Shown here: piece by piece, positions 53,901 to 64,000 of the stretch | Layout: each line of letters opens with the position of its first letter | Position numbering within the stretch: the first letter of the stretch is position 1 | Assembly: GCF_045679555.1 (NCBI RefSeq) | Contig: NC_092091.1 | Location: forward strand, 12,797,918-12,861,917 | From: Salvelinus alpinus | Taxonomy: Eukaryota; Chordata; Actinopteri; Salmoniformes; Salmonidae | Reading direction: 5' to 3' | DNA: 64,000 bases | Translations under genes and position numbers: made by a program | The notes under the pieces: generated by a model | The model's database searches: none | Seen by the model: the letters and a program-made list of their open reading frames with translations, nothing else | What the model was told of the DNA's origin: nothing

Positions 53901-56900
53901 AGTGAGGGGGAGTAGACCAGTCTCAGTGAGGGTGAAGTAGACCAGTCTAGTGAGGGTGAAGTAGACCAGTCTTAGTGAGGGTGAAGTAGACCAGTCTTAG
54001 TGAGGGTGAAGTAGACCGGTCTAGTGAGGGTGAAGTAGACCAGTCTAGTGAGGGGGGAGTAGACCGGTCTTAGTGAGGGGCGAGTAGACCAGTCTAGTGA
54101 GGGTGAAGTAGACCGGTCTTAGTGAGGGGGGAGTAGACCAGTCTAGTGAGGGTGAAGTAGACCAGTCTAGTGAGGGTGAAGTAGACCGGTCTTAGTGAGG
54201 GGGGAGTAGACCAGTCTAGTGAGGGTGAAGTAGACCGGTCTTAGTGAGGGGGGAGTAGACCAGTCTAGTGAGGGTGAAGTAGACCGGTCTTAGTGAGGGG
54301 GAGTAGACCAGTCTAGTGAGGGTGAGTAGACCGGTCTTAGTGAGGGGCGAGTAGACCCGTCTAGTGAGGGTGAAGTAGACCAGTCTAGTGAGGGTGAAGT
54401 AGACCAGTCTAGTGAGGGTGAAGTAGACCAGTCTAGTGAGGGTGAAGTAGACCAGTCTAGTGAGGGTGAAGTAGACCAGTCTAGTGAGGGTGAAGTAGAC
54501 CAGTCTTAGTGAGGGTGAAGTAGACCAGTCTAGTGAGGGTGAAGTAGACCAGTCTTAGTGAGGGTGAAGTAGACCGGTCTTAGTGAGGGTGAAGTAGACC
54601 CGTCTAGTGAGGGTGAAGTAGACCAGTCTAGTGAGGGTGAAGTAGACCCGTCTAGTGAGGGTGAAGTAGACCCGTCTAGTGAGGGTGAAGTAGACCAGTC
54701 TAGTGAGGGTGAAGTAGACCCGTCTAGTGAGGGTGAAGTAGACCGGTCTTAGTGAGGGGGGAGTAGACCAGTCTTAGTGAGGGGGGAGTAGACCAGTCTA
54801 GTGAGGGTGAAGTAGACCAGTGTAGTGAGGGTGAAGTAGACCAGTCTTAGTGAGGGTGAAGTAGACCGGTCTTAGTGAGGGTGAAGTAGACCGGTCTTAG
54901 TGAGGGTGAAGTAGACCGGTCTTAGTGAGGGTGAAGTAGACCGGTCTTAGTGAGGGTGAAGTAGACCGGTCTTAGTGAGGGTGAAGTAGACCGGTCTTAG
55001 TGAGGGGGGAGTAGACCAGTCTAGTGAGGGGGGAGTAGACCAGTCTAGTGAGGGTGAAGTAGACCAGTCTAGTGAGGGTGAGGTAGACCAGTCTAGTGAG
55101 GGTGAAGTAGACCAGTCTTAGTGAGGGTGAAGTAGACCGGTCTTAGTGAGGGGGGAGTAGACCAGTCTAGTGAGGGTGAAGTAGACCAGTCTAGTGAGGG
55201 TGAAGTAGACCGGTCTAGTGAGGGGGAGTAGACCAGTCTCAGTGAGGGTGAAGTAGACCAGTCTAGTGAGGGTGAAGTAGACCAGTCTTAGTGAGGGTGA
55301 AGTAGACCAGTCTTAGTGAGGGTGAAGTAGACCGGTCTAGTGAGGGTGAAGTAGACCAGTCTAGTGAGGGGGGAGTAGACCGGTCTTAGTGAGGGGCGAG
55401 TAGACCAGTCTAGTGAGGGTGAAGTAGACCGGTCTTAGTGAGGGGGGAGTAGACCAGTCTAGTGAGGGTGAAGTAGACCAGTCTAGTGAGGGTGAAGTAG
55501 ACCGGTCTTAGTGAGGGGGGAGTAGACCAGTCTAGTGAGGGTGAAGTAGACCGGTCTTAGTGAGGGGGGAGTAGACCAGTCTAGTGAGGGTGAAGTAGAC
55601 CGGTCTTAGTGAGGGGGAGTAGACCAGTCTAGTGAGGGTGAGTAGACCGGTCTTAGTGAGGGGCGAGTAGACCCGTCTAGTGAGGGTGAAGTAGACCAGT
55701 CTAGTGAGGGTGAAGTAGACCAGTCTAGTGAGGGTGAAGTAGACCAGTCTAGTGAGGGTGAAGTAGACCAGTCTAGTGAGGGTGAAGTAGACCAGTCTAG
55801 TGAGGGTGAAGTAGACCAGTCTTAGTGAGGGTGAAGTAGACCAGTCTAGTGAGGGTGAAGTAGACCAGTCTTAGTGAGGGTGAAGTAGACCGGTCTTAGT
55901 GAGGGTGAAGTAGACCCGTCTAGTGAGGGTGAAGTAGACCAGTCTAGTGAGGGTGAAGTAGACCCGTCTAGTGAGGGTGAAGTAGACCCGTCTAGTGAGG
56001 GTGAAGTAGACCAGTCTAGTGAGGGTGAAGTAGACCCGTCTAGTGAGGGTGAAGTAGACCGGTCTTAGTGAGGGGGGAGTAGACCAGTCTTAGTGAGGGG
56101 GGAGTAGACCAGTCTAGTGAGGGTGAAGTAGACCAGTGTAGTGAGGGTGAAGTAGACCAGTCTTAGTGAGGGTGAAGTAGACCGGTCTTAGTGAGGGTGA
56201 AGTAGACCGGTCTTAGTGAGGGTGAAGTAGACCGGTCTTAGTGAGGGTGAAGTAGACCGGTCTTAGTGAGGGTGAAGTAGACCGGTCTTAGTGAGGGTGA
56301 AGTAGACCGGTCTTAGTGAGGGTGAAGTAGACCGGTCTTAGTGAGGGGGGAGTAGACCAGTGTAGTGAGGGTGAAGTAGACCAGTCTAGTGAGGGTGAAG
56401 TAGACCAGTCTTAGTGAGGGTGAAGTAGACCCGTCTAGTGAGGGTGAAGTAGACCAGTCTAGTGAGGGTGAAGTAGACCAGTCTAGTGAGGGTGAAGTAG
56501 ACCCGTCTAGTGAGGGGGAAGTAGACCGGTCTTAGTGAGGGGGGAGTAGACCAGTCTAGTGAGGGTGAAGTAGACCAGTCTAGTGAGGGTGAAGTGGACC
56601 AGTCTAGTGAGGGTGAAGTAGACCAGTCTTAGTGAGGGTGAAGTAGACCGGTCTTAGTGAGGGTGAAGTAGACCCGTCTAGTGAGGGTGAAGTAGACCAG
56701 TCTAGTGAGGGTGAAGTAGACCCGTCTAGTGAGGGTGAAGTAGACCCGTCTAGTGAGGGTGAAGTAGACCAGTCTAGTGAGGGTGAAGTAGACCAGTCTA
56801 GTGAGGGTGAAGTAGACCAGTCTAGTGAGGGTGAAGTAGACCAGTCTAGTGAGGGTGAAGTAGACCAGTCTTAGTGAGGGTGAAGTAGACCGGTCTTAGT

Positions 56901-59155
56901 GAGGGTGAAGAAGACCTGTCTAGTGAGGGTGAAGTAGACCAGTCTAGTGAGGGTGAAGTAGACCCGTCTAGTGAGGGTGAAGTAGACCCGTCTAGTGAGG
57001 GTGAAGTAGACCAGTCTAGTGAGGGTGAAGTAGACCCGTCTAGTGAGGGTGAAGTAGACCGGTCTTAGTGAGGGGGGAGTAGACCAGTCTAGTGAGGGTG
57101 AAGTAGACCGGTCTTAGTGAGGGTGAAGTAGACCGGTCTTAGTGAGGGGCGAGTAGACCCGTCTAGTGAGGGTGAAGTAGACCAGTCTAGTGAGGGTGAA
57201 GTAGACCAGTCTAGTGAGGGGGGAGTTGACCAGTCTAGTGAGGGTGAAGTAGACCAGTCTAGTGAGGGTGAAGTAGACCAGTCTAGTGAGGGTGAAGTAG
57301 ACCAGTCTAGTGAGGGTGAAGTAGACCAGTCTTAGTGAGGGTGAAGTAGACCGGTCTTAGTGAGGGTGAAGTAGACCGGTCTTAGTGAGGGGGGAGTAGA
57401 CCAGTCTAGTGAGGGTGAAGTAGACCAGTCTAGTGAGGGTGAAGTAGACCAGTCTAGTGAGGGTGAAGTAGACCGGTCTTAGTGAGGGTGAAGTAGACCG
57501 GTCTTAGTGAGGGTGAAGTAGACCGGTCTAGTGAGGGTGAAGTAGACCGGTCTAGTGAGGGTGAAGTAGACCAGTCTAGTGAGGGTGAAGTAGACCAGTC
57601 TAGTGAGGGTGAAGTAGACCAGTCTTAGTGAGGGTGAAGTAGACCGGTCTTAGTGAGGGTGAAGTAGACCGGTCTTAGTGAGGGGGGAGTAGACCAGTCT
57701 AGTGAGGGTGAAGTAGACCAGTCTAGTGAGGGTGAGGTAGACCAGTCTAGTGAGGGTGAAGTAGACCAGTCTTAGTGAGGGTGAAGTAGACCGGTCTTAG
57801 TGAGGGGGGAGTAGACCAGTCTAGTGAGGGTGAAGTAGACCAGTCTAGTGAGGGTGAAGTAGACCGGTCTAGTGAGGGGGAGTAGACCAGTCTCAGTGAG
57901 GGTGAAGTAGACCAGTCTAGTGAGGGTGAAGTAGACCAGTCTTAGTGAGGGTGAAGTAGACCAGTCTTAGTGAGGGTGAAGTAGACCGGTCTAGTGAGGG
58001 TGAAGTAGACCAGTCTAGTGAGGGGGGAGTAGACCAGTCTAGTGAGGGTGAAGTAGACCGGTCTTAGTGAGGGGCGAGTAGACCAGTCTAGTGAGGGTGA
58101 AGTAGACCGGTCTTAGTGAGGGGGGAGTAGACCAGTCTAGTGAGGGTGAAGTAGACCAGTCTAGTGAGGGTGAAGTAGACCGGTCTTAGTGAGGGGGGAG
58201 TAGACCAGTCTAGTGAGGGTGAAGTAGACCGGTCTTAGTGAGGGGGGAGTAGACCAGTCTAGTGAGGGTGAAGTAGACCGGTCTTAGTGAGGGGGAGTAG
58301 ACCAGTCTAGTGAGGGTGAGTAGACCGGTCTTAGTGAGGGGCGAGTAGACCCGTCTAGTGAGGGTGAAGTAGACCAGTCTAGTGAGGGTGAAGTAGACCA
58401 GTCTAGTGAGGGTGAAGTAGACCAGTCTAGTGAGGGTGAAGTAGACCAGTCTAGTGAGGGTGAAGTAGACCAGTCTAGTGAGGGTGAAGTAGACCAGTCT
58501 AGTGAGGGTGAAGTAGACCGGTCTAGTGAGGGTGAAGTAGACCAGTCTTAGTGAGGGTGAAGTAGACCAGTCTTAGTGAGGGTGAAGTAGACCGGTCTTA
58601 GTGAGGGTGAAGTAGACCGGTCTTAGTGAGGGTGAAGTAGACCAGTCTAGTGAGGGTGAAGTAGACCGGTCTTAGTGAGGGTGAAGTAGACCAGTCTTAG
58701 TGAGGGTGAAGTAGACCGGTCTTAGTGAGGGTGAAGTAGACCGGTCTTAGTGAGGGTGAAGTAGACCGGTCTAGTGAGGGGGAGTAGACCAGTCTAGTGA
58801 GGGTGAAGTAGACCGGTCTAGTGAGGGTGAAGTAGACCAGTCTTAGTGAGGGTGAAGTAGACCGGTCTTAGTGAGGGTGAAGTAGACCGGTCTAGTGAGG
58901 GGGAGTAGACCAGTCTAGTGAGGGTGAAGTAGACCGGTCTAGTGAGGGTGAAGTAGACCAGTCTTAGTGAGGGTGAAGTAGACCGGTCTTAGTGAGGGTG
59001 AAGTAGACCGGTCTAGTGAGGGGGAGTAGACCAGTCTCAGTGAGGGGGGATTAGACCGGTCTAGTGAGGGTGGAGTAGACCAGTCTCAGTGAGGGGGAGT
59101 AGACCCGTCTAGTGAGGGGGGAGTAGACCAGTCTTAGTGAGGGGGGAGTAGGCGA
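50928..59155. repeat. 8.2-kb minisatellite/satellite array, 24/25-bp unit
   Basis: The unit gtgagggtgaagtagaccag plus tcta (24 bp) or tctta (25 bp) recurs about 335 times. Variation is concentrated at three sites: ggtgaag or gggggag, cag/cgg/ccg, and tcta/tctta/tgta. Rare variants act as markers and show higher-order duplication: an offset of 710 bp (50,951 to 51,661), of 1,316 bp (54,071 to 55,387; 53,921 to 55,237), and of 3,946-3,994 bp (52,645 to 56,591; 53,251 to 57,221; 54,071 to 58,065). No long ORF exists because stops recur. It lies in the long plekha7 intron upstream of the last PH exon. Confidence 0.97.
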
Positions 59156-59175
59156 GTGCACACTTTGGAAGATAA

Positions 59176-59455
59176 AGCCCTTTGGTGGTCAACTCTGTCT
59201 TGTTGTCTATGGAGAAGCAAATCTTCTGAGAGGGTTTTAGTTAGAAGATGGCCATCACTGCAAAAGGCAATTAGTGAGGCAATCACTCATGTCCTCACCA
59301 TTATGTAACAAATAAGAGCCAATCTATCTGGGATGTATTCACTAGGATTCAATTGGAGGCTAATGGGCTGAAATGGGGAGGGACCAACCTAAATTTGTCC
59401 AGTTAATCAGTTGCAAAACATTTTCCTACGGATCCAACATTCGTCCTTTAGTCCA
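59176..59455. other. plekha7 intron, possible repeat remnant
   Basis: gatgtattcactaggattca near 59,333 recalls an inverted-repeat element end, but no partner was found. Otherwise I recognise nothing. Confidence 0.35.
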
Positions 59456-60990
59456 GGGCTCTTCAACTCTGACCCACTGAGGACCAGAGCCTGTTGGGTT
59501 TCTGTTCTACCTGATAATTAACCCTACGAGGGCCGGAGCCTGTTGTGTTTCTGTTCTACCTGATAATTAACCCTACGAGGGCCGGAGCCTGTTGGGTTTC
59601 TGTTCTACCTGATAATTAACCCTACGAGGGCCGGAGCCTGTTGTGTTTCTGTTCTACCTGATAATTAACCCTACGAGGGCCGGAGCCTGTTGGGTTTCTG
59701 TTCTACCTGATAATTAACCCTACGAGGGCCGGAGCCTGTTGTATTTCTGTTCTACCTGATAATTAACCCTACGAGGGCCGGAGCCTGTTGGGTTTCTGTT
59801 CTACCTGATAATTAACCCTACGAGGGCCGGAGCCTGTTGGGTTTCTGTTCTACCTGATAATTAACCCTACGAGGGCCGGAGCCTGTTGGGTTTCTGTTTT
59901 ACCTGATAATTAACCCTACGAGGGCCGGAGCCTGTTGGGTTTCTGTTCTACCTGATAATTAACCCTACGAGGGCCGGAGCCTGTTGGGTTTCTGTTCTAC
60001 CTGATAATTAACCCTACGAGGGCCGGAGCCTGTTGGGTTTCTGTTTTACCTGATAATTAACCCTACGAGGGCCGGAGCCTGTTGGGTTTCTGTTCTACCT
60101 GATAATTAACCCTACGAGGGCCGGAGCCTGTTGGGTTTCTGTTCTACCTGATAATTAACCCTACGAGGGCCGGAGCCTGTTGTGTTTCTGTTCTACCTGA
60201 TAATTAACCCTACGAGGGCCGGAGCCTGTTGGGTTTCTGTTCTACCTGATAATTAACCCTACGAGGGCCGGAGCCTGTTGGGTTTCTGTTTTACCTGATA
60301 ATTAACCCTACGAGGGCCGGAGCCTGTTGGGTTTCTGTTCTACCTGATAATTAACCCTACGAGGGCCGGAGCCTGTTGGGTTTCTGTTCTACCTGATAAT
60401 TAACCCTACGAGGGCCGGAGCCTGTTGTGTTTCTGTTCTACCTGATAATTAACCCTACGAGGGCCAGAGCCTGTTGGGTTTCTGTTCTACCTGATAATTA
60501 ACCCTACGAGGGCCGGAGCCTGTTGGGTTTCTGTTCTACCTGATAATTAACCCTACGAGGGCCGGAGCCTGTTGGGTTTCTGTTCTACCTGATAATTAAC
60601 CCTACGAGGACCGGAGCCTGTTGGGTTTCTGTTCTACCTGATAATTAACCCTACGAGGGCCGGAGCCTGTTGGGTTTCTGTTCTACCTGATAATTAACCC
60701 TATGAGGACCGGAGACTGTTTGGTTTCTGTTCTACCTGATAATTAACCCTACGAGGGCCGGAGCCTGTTGTATTTCTGTTCTACCTGATAATTAACCCTA
60801 CGAGGGCCGGAGCCTGTTGGGTTTCTGTTCTACCTGATAATTAACCCTATGAGGACCGGAGACTGTTTGGTTTCTGTTCTACCTGATAATTAATTGAACA
60901 CACCTGGTGTCCCAGGTCTAAGTCAGCCTCTGATTAGAGGGGAACAATGAAACTGTCTTGGAGGTCCAGAGTTGAGTTTGAGGGTCTATG
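59456..60990. mobile_element. MITE enlarged by an internal 49-bp array
   Basis: The left end gggctcttcaactctgaccc and right end (gtccagagttgagtttgaggg, 60,963-60,983) are imperfect inverted copies. The unexpanded right interior (acacctggtgtcccaggtct) is single-copy. The left interior has been amplified. Confidence 0.7.
59471..60893. repeat. 49-bp minisatellite, 29 copies
   Basis: The unit cctacgagggccggagcctg-ttgggtttctgttctacctgataattaac is repeated 29 times with few variants (tgtgtt, tgtatt, ttttac, and a gaggaccggagactgtttgg form at the end that occurs twice). Confidence 0.95.
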
Positions 60991-61600
60991 CAAGCGTCTT
61001 AAATGGCACCCTATTCTCAATTACTGCACTTCTTTTGATAAGGGCCCTGGTGTGATTTGGAACTAGACAAAGCAAGGAAAAAGATGGCCAGACGGCAGCC
61101 CATGCAAATGCTTTGTAATGAACAGTAATTGCACACAAATTTCTTTCCCTCTTTGATTCATTCATTAAAAATGTATGCAGTTTAATTAACTTTGTGGAGA
61201 GGAAGTGGGAAGTGTCTCCGTAAAAGGAAGCAGAGGTGTAATGTAATTTGGGTGCCATTTCTTCATTTCAGTGTTAGAATCTTATTAATGTGGATTTTGC
61301 CTGACTCGATGTTTGATACAAACAGGGCTTTTTGAGTTGAGGGTGTTGTTAGTGACATGACAACACAAACAACAGCATACACACATATATTCACACTCAC
61401 ACACACTCCTGCAGATTGACAGTGTAATACTAAGGCTCTTAGCCCCAGGCAGTGGTTCTGGAAGGTCAGGCCAGAAGGCTGCCTCTACCCCCTGGGGAGG
61501 TCTTAAATCTGCTCCCGGCTTGGCCTGGCCTAGTCTGGGTTAAGCCTATAGTGTACACTTCCCCTCTCCTAACCATTTGTGGGGGAAATGCAAAACTGAA
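60991..61600. other. plekha7 intron, nothing recognised
   Basis: No exon-like block was seen. A possible eroded MITE end (ggggaaatgcaaaactgaa) is at 61,580-61,600. A GC-richer stretch at 61,440-61,545 has no acceptable splice signals in a conserved frame. Confidence 0.35.
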
Positions 61601-61869
61601 GCTGCTAGCTGTTAATTAACTAGTTCAATAGCTGGACAAGCTGCTAGCTGTTAATTATCTAGTTCAATAGCTGGACAAGCTGCTAGCTGTTAATTATCTA
61701 GTTCAATAGCTGGACAAGCTGCTAGCTGTTAATTAACTAGTTCAATAGCTGGACAAGCTGCTAGCTGTTAATTAACTAGTTCAATAGCTGGACAAGCTGC
61801 TAGCTGTTAATTAACTAGTTCAATAGCTGGACAAGCTGCTAGCTGTTAATTAACTAGTTCATTAGCTGC
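61601..61869. repeat. 39-bp minisatellite, 7 copies
   Basis: The unit gctgctagctgttaattaac-tagttcaatagctggacaa occurs with ttatctagt variants in copies 2 and 3. It contains the palindromes gctagc and ttaattaa. Confidence 0.93.
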
Positions 61870-61894
61870 CCTGTTGTTCATAGGTGGATGAACA

Positions 61895-62222
61895 GCACAT
61901 GCTCGCCTACACCCTCACACACACACTGTCTTGTACAGATAACCTTCTGGGGACACACAATTCAGTCCCATTCAAAATCGTATTTTCCCTAAACCTAACC
62001 CATACTCTTACTTTAACCCTAAAACTAACACTAGCTCCCAACCCTAACCCTTAACGTAATTCTAAACCTAACACTAATTCTAACCTTAACCATAAACCCC
62101 TTAGAAATAGCATTTGACCTCATGGGGACCAACAAAACGTCCCCAGTTGATCACATTTTTGTTTGTTTATTATTCTTGTGGGTGCTTCTGGTCCCCACAA
62201 GAATATTTAAATACTGACACAC
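61895..62222. mobile_element. MITE with CCTAA-rich interior
   Basis: gtccccacaagaata near the right and ctggggacacacaattcagt on the left mark the ends. The interior is a degenerate cctaaccctaaa-like run (61,985-62,100) of the kind seen in fish repeats. Confidence 0.5.
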
Positions 62223-62612
62223 ACACAATCTTTCTATACCATCTGCTACCCTGTAACTTTCCAATAACTGCTCTGTCTTTTCAGACCAATATAAGAATGT
62301 GCAGACACGGAACTACACAGAGCCTGATCTCCAATAACAGCCCTAACCACAGCCTCTTCACTGCAGCAAGAATGCTGAGCCGGACATTCAGTGCACCGTG
62401 TGACCGTCACACCTCCACTGCTCACCTTGGGCAAGTCTCTCTCCCTCTCTCCTTCCTCCTCCTCCTCAAAAATAGCCTGTAGTCCCAGACAGGAAGGCTA
62501 ACACTAGCAGCAGTCCTCTTCCTCCTCTCCCCAGCCCCTCTCAGACAAGCAGGACTTTTTTTTGTCCCTTCTATTTAAATCCATTATATTCCAGAACAGC
62601 ATGGGGCCTGGG

Positions 62613-62712
62613 TCACGTCCCAAATGGGAGCCTATTCCCTACATAGTGCACTACTTTTGAACAGAGCCCTATCAAAAGTAGTGGACTATGTAGAGACTAA
62701 GGTGCCATTGGT
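62613..62712. repeat. gtgcactac inverted-repeat element
   Basis: cctattccctacatagtgca and agtggactatgtagagacta are inverted copies around agagccctatc. The outer ends are gtcccaaatgggag and ggtgccattggtac. Confidence 0.65.
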
Positions 62713-62714
62713 AC

Positions 62715-63780
62715 GTAGCCCTGGTCTCTAAACTGAGAACAAAAACTCAAACTCTCACATAGAAATACGTTTACCTCCAATAAACACTGAGAATGAATAC
62801 ATGACTCGTTCAAATATGTTCCGGAATCCACCATATTGAATGGTTTCTACTCGTCTGCATAATGGAAATGAAGATTGGAACTGTATAGGATGTGAATATT
62901 GTGTTTAATAAATGTTGCCTGGTCCCAATTCGGTTTGTGTTGCCTTGACACAAACATGTGATTCCAGAACAGCAGGCAGTTGAGGAGAACAAAAAGCTTA
63001 TTCCACTGAAATAAAAATCTATCAAATAGTCAGTCAATCCTCCTCCATGAGTGGCATGTTGGATATGAGAGCAAACAGAGGAAATATGAAGGTTTAGCCA
63101 ACACACATAACGAGGTATGAGCAATGAGATCATACAAGAAGGAGAGAACAGACTAAATGGAGTAACCAAGACACATCAGTCTCCAAACAAGCATGCTCCA
63201 AACAATAAGAGCCATATACACACTGTCGTGGTATATATTTCCTATTGTCTGGCAAATGACATGGCAAAAGCAGTAACTGTAGTACAAGTGGTTGAGAGGC
63301 CAGTACCTATTTATGAGTGGACGGTGCACTTGTGTTTCATTGGACGACCTCGCACACTCACAGGGGTCCCAGCGAGGCAGCCCACCAATAGGAACAAGAG
63401 AGGGAACAGAGTTCAGCAAATAGGGGACAGGGGGTCACCAGCCTCCTAGCTAGGTTGGTTGGCTCCACAGTGGAGGGGAGGGGTGGGAAAGGAAGGTTCT
63501 AACCATGGGGAAATATTTTTGGGATGAAATAGTAAAACTAACTCACTGTAGTGTTGAATGGTTGCAGCACAAACAAACTGACAAGAGAACAGAAAACAAA
63601 CATACAGGCCTGTTCTACCTATAGGGTGGTCTCTAGCAGGGTAACTAGGGTTACAGGTATTGACGGGGGGAGGGGGCACTACTCCTGACATTCTCCCAAC
63701 TCTTCTATGGCACCAACAGAATCTTGGAACAGAGAGTAGAAAACACAAGCAAGCCATTCTCTATGGGACTCCGGCTATCT
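62715..63780. other. plekha7 intron, nothing recognised
   Basis: I searched the minus strand for WW-domain and early PH-domain exons and found none. ORFs of 60-119 codons here have no recognisable domain. Confidence 0.4.
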
Positions 63781-63781
63781 C

Positions 63782-63783
<2 letters not shown>

Positions 63784-63858
<75 letters not shown>
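63784..63858. repeat. CA microsatellite
   Basis: An uninterrupted (ca)n run of about 37 dinucleotides. It is likely polymorphic in length. Confidence 0.95.
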
Positions 63859-63859
<1 letters not shown>

Positions 63860-64000
63860 CAGTGTGACAGAATACATGAGTGCAGCAGCTCAATATAACC
63901 TGTCTTTGATAAGGGCTTGGAGCTGATACCAGAGCCATTCCAGGGTCAATTCCAACCTGGCCAGCCCAGATCTCCACTCCGCATTCAACTGCATTTAGCC

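Noticed and set aside
50928-59155. CRISPR-like array
   Set aside because: Repeats are head-to-tail without unique spacers, and the context is a vertebrate intron.
61985-62100. Interstitial telomere repeat
   Set aside because: The cctaa-like run is degenerate with irregular spacing and lies inside a common inverted-repeat element.
62114-62482. 122-codon plus-strand ORF
   Set aside because: It has no domain, no splice context and a low-complexity end; it looks like chance.
60986-63757. Upstream plekha7 exons (WW domains, first half of PH domain)
   Set aside because: No minus-strand block with the expected Trp-rich or PH motifs and splice sites was found; they should lie beyond the right edge.

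Overview
The window looks like a vertebrate genome segment, almost certainly from a salmonid fish. Genes are split by GT-AG introns. About half of the non-coding DNA consists of repeat types that I recognise as typical of salmonids: several Tc1-like transposon families in different states of decay, tRNA-derived SINEs, LINE tails, many short inverted-repeat MITEs, and a repeat built on 'tagtgcactacttttgacc'. The salmonid assignment rests on family recognition from memory, not on a search.

Layout. Positions 1-6.3 kb are stacked transposons (a SINE head, a 0.7-kb inverted-repeat element, three decayed Tc1-like copies, MITEs). At 6,459-7,619 (+) lies an intact, intronless C2H2 zinc-finger gene. 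At 8,082-10,220 (+) is a broken multi-exon gene with a recognisable THAP zinc-binding domain. Positions 10.26-11.71 kb hold a LINE fragment split by a rearranged Tc1 copy. At 11,963-14,531 (+) is a five-exon gene encoding small acidic protein (SMAP, the C11orf58 orthologue). From about 16.93 kb to beyond the right part of the window runs a large minus-strand gene, plekha7. Twenty-one coding exons (17,504-49,989) join without a frame break into the last 1,154 residues of the protein, starting in the second half of the PH domain. The WW domains and first half of the PH domain lie upstream, beyond the right edge. smap and plekha7 are convergent, as I recall for C11orf58 and PLEKHA7 at human 11p15, so this is a conserved syntenic block.

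The unusual part is the plekha7 intronic DNA. More than a dozen tandem arrays lie between 17.7 and 61.9 kb, about 13 kb in total, and no array of this kind was seen in the first 17.6 kb. The largest is an 8.2-kb array of a 24/25-bp unit (50,928-59,155) with nested higher-order duplications of about 0.71, 1.32 and 3.95-3.99 kb. At least three arrays sit inside MITE-like elements and seem to have grown from the element's own interior. Several arrays have units divisible by three, so long repeat-peptide ORFs appear in many frames; I treat these as artefacts.

No prokaryotic genes, CRISPR array, rRNA or genuine tRNA gene was seen. Exon boundaries were derived by hand from splice signals and reading phase. 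Repeat boundaries are approximate, to within about 10-30 bp.
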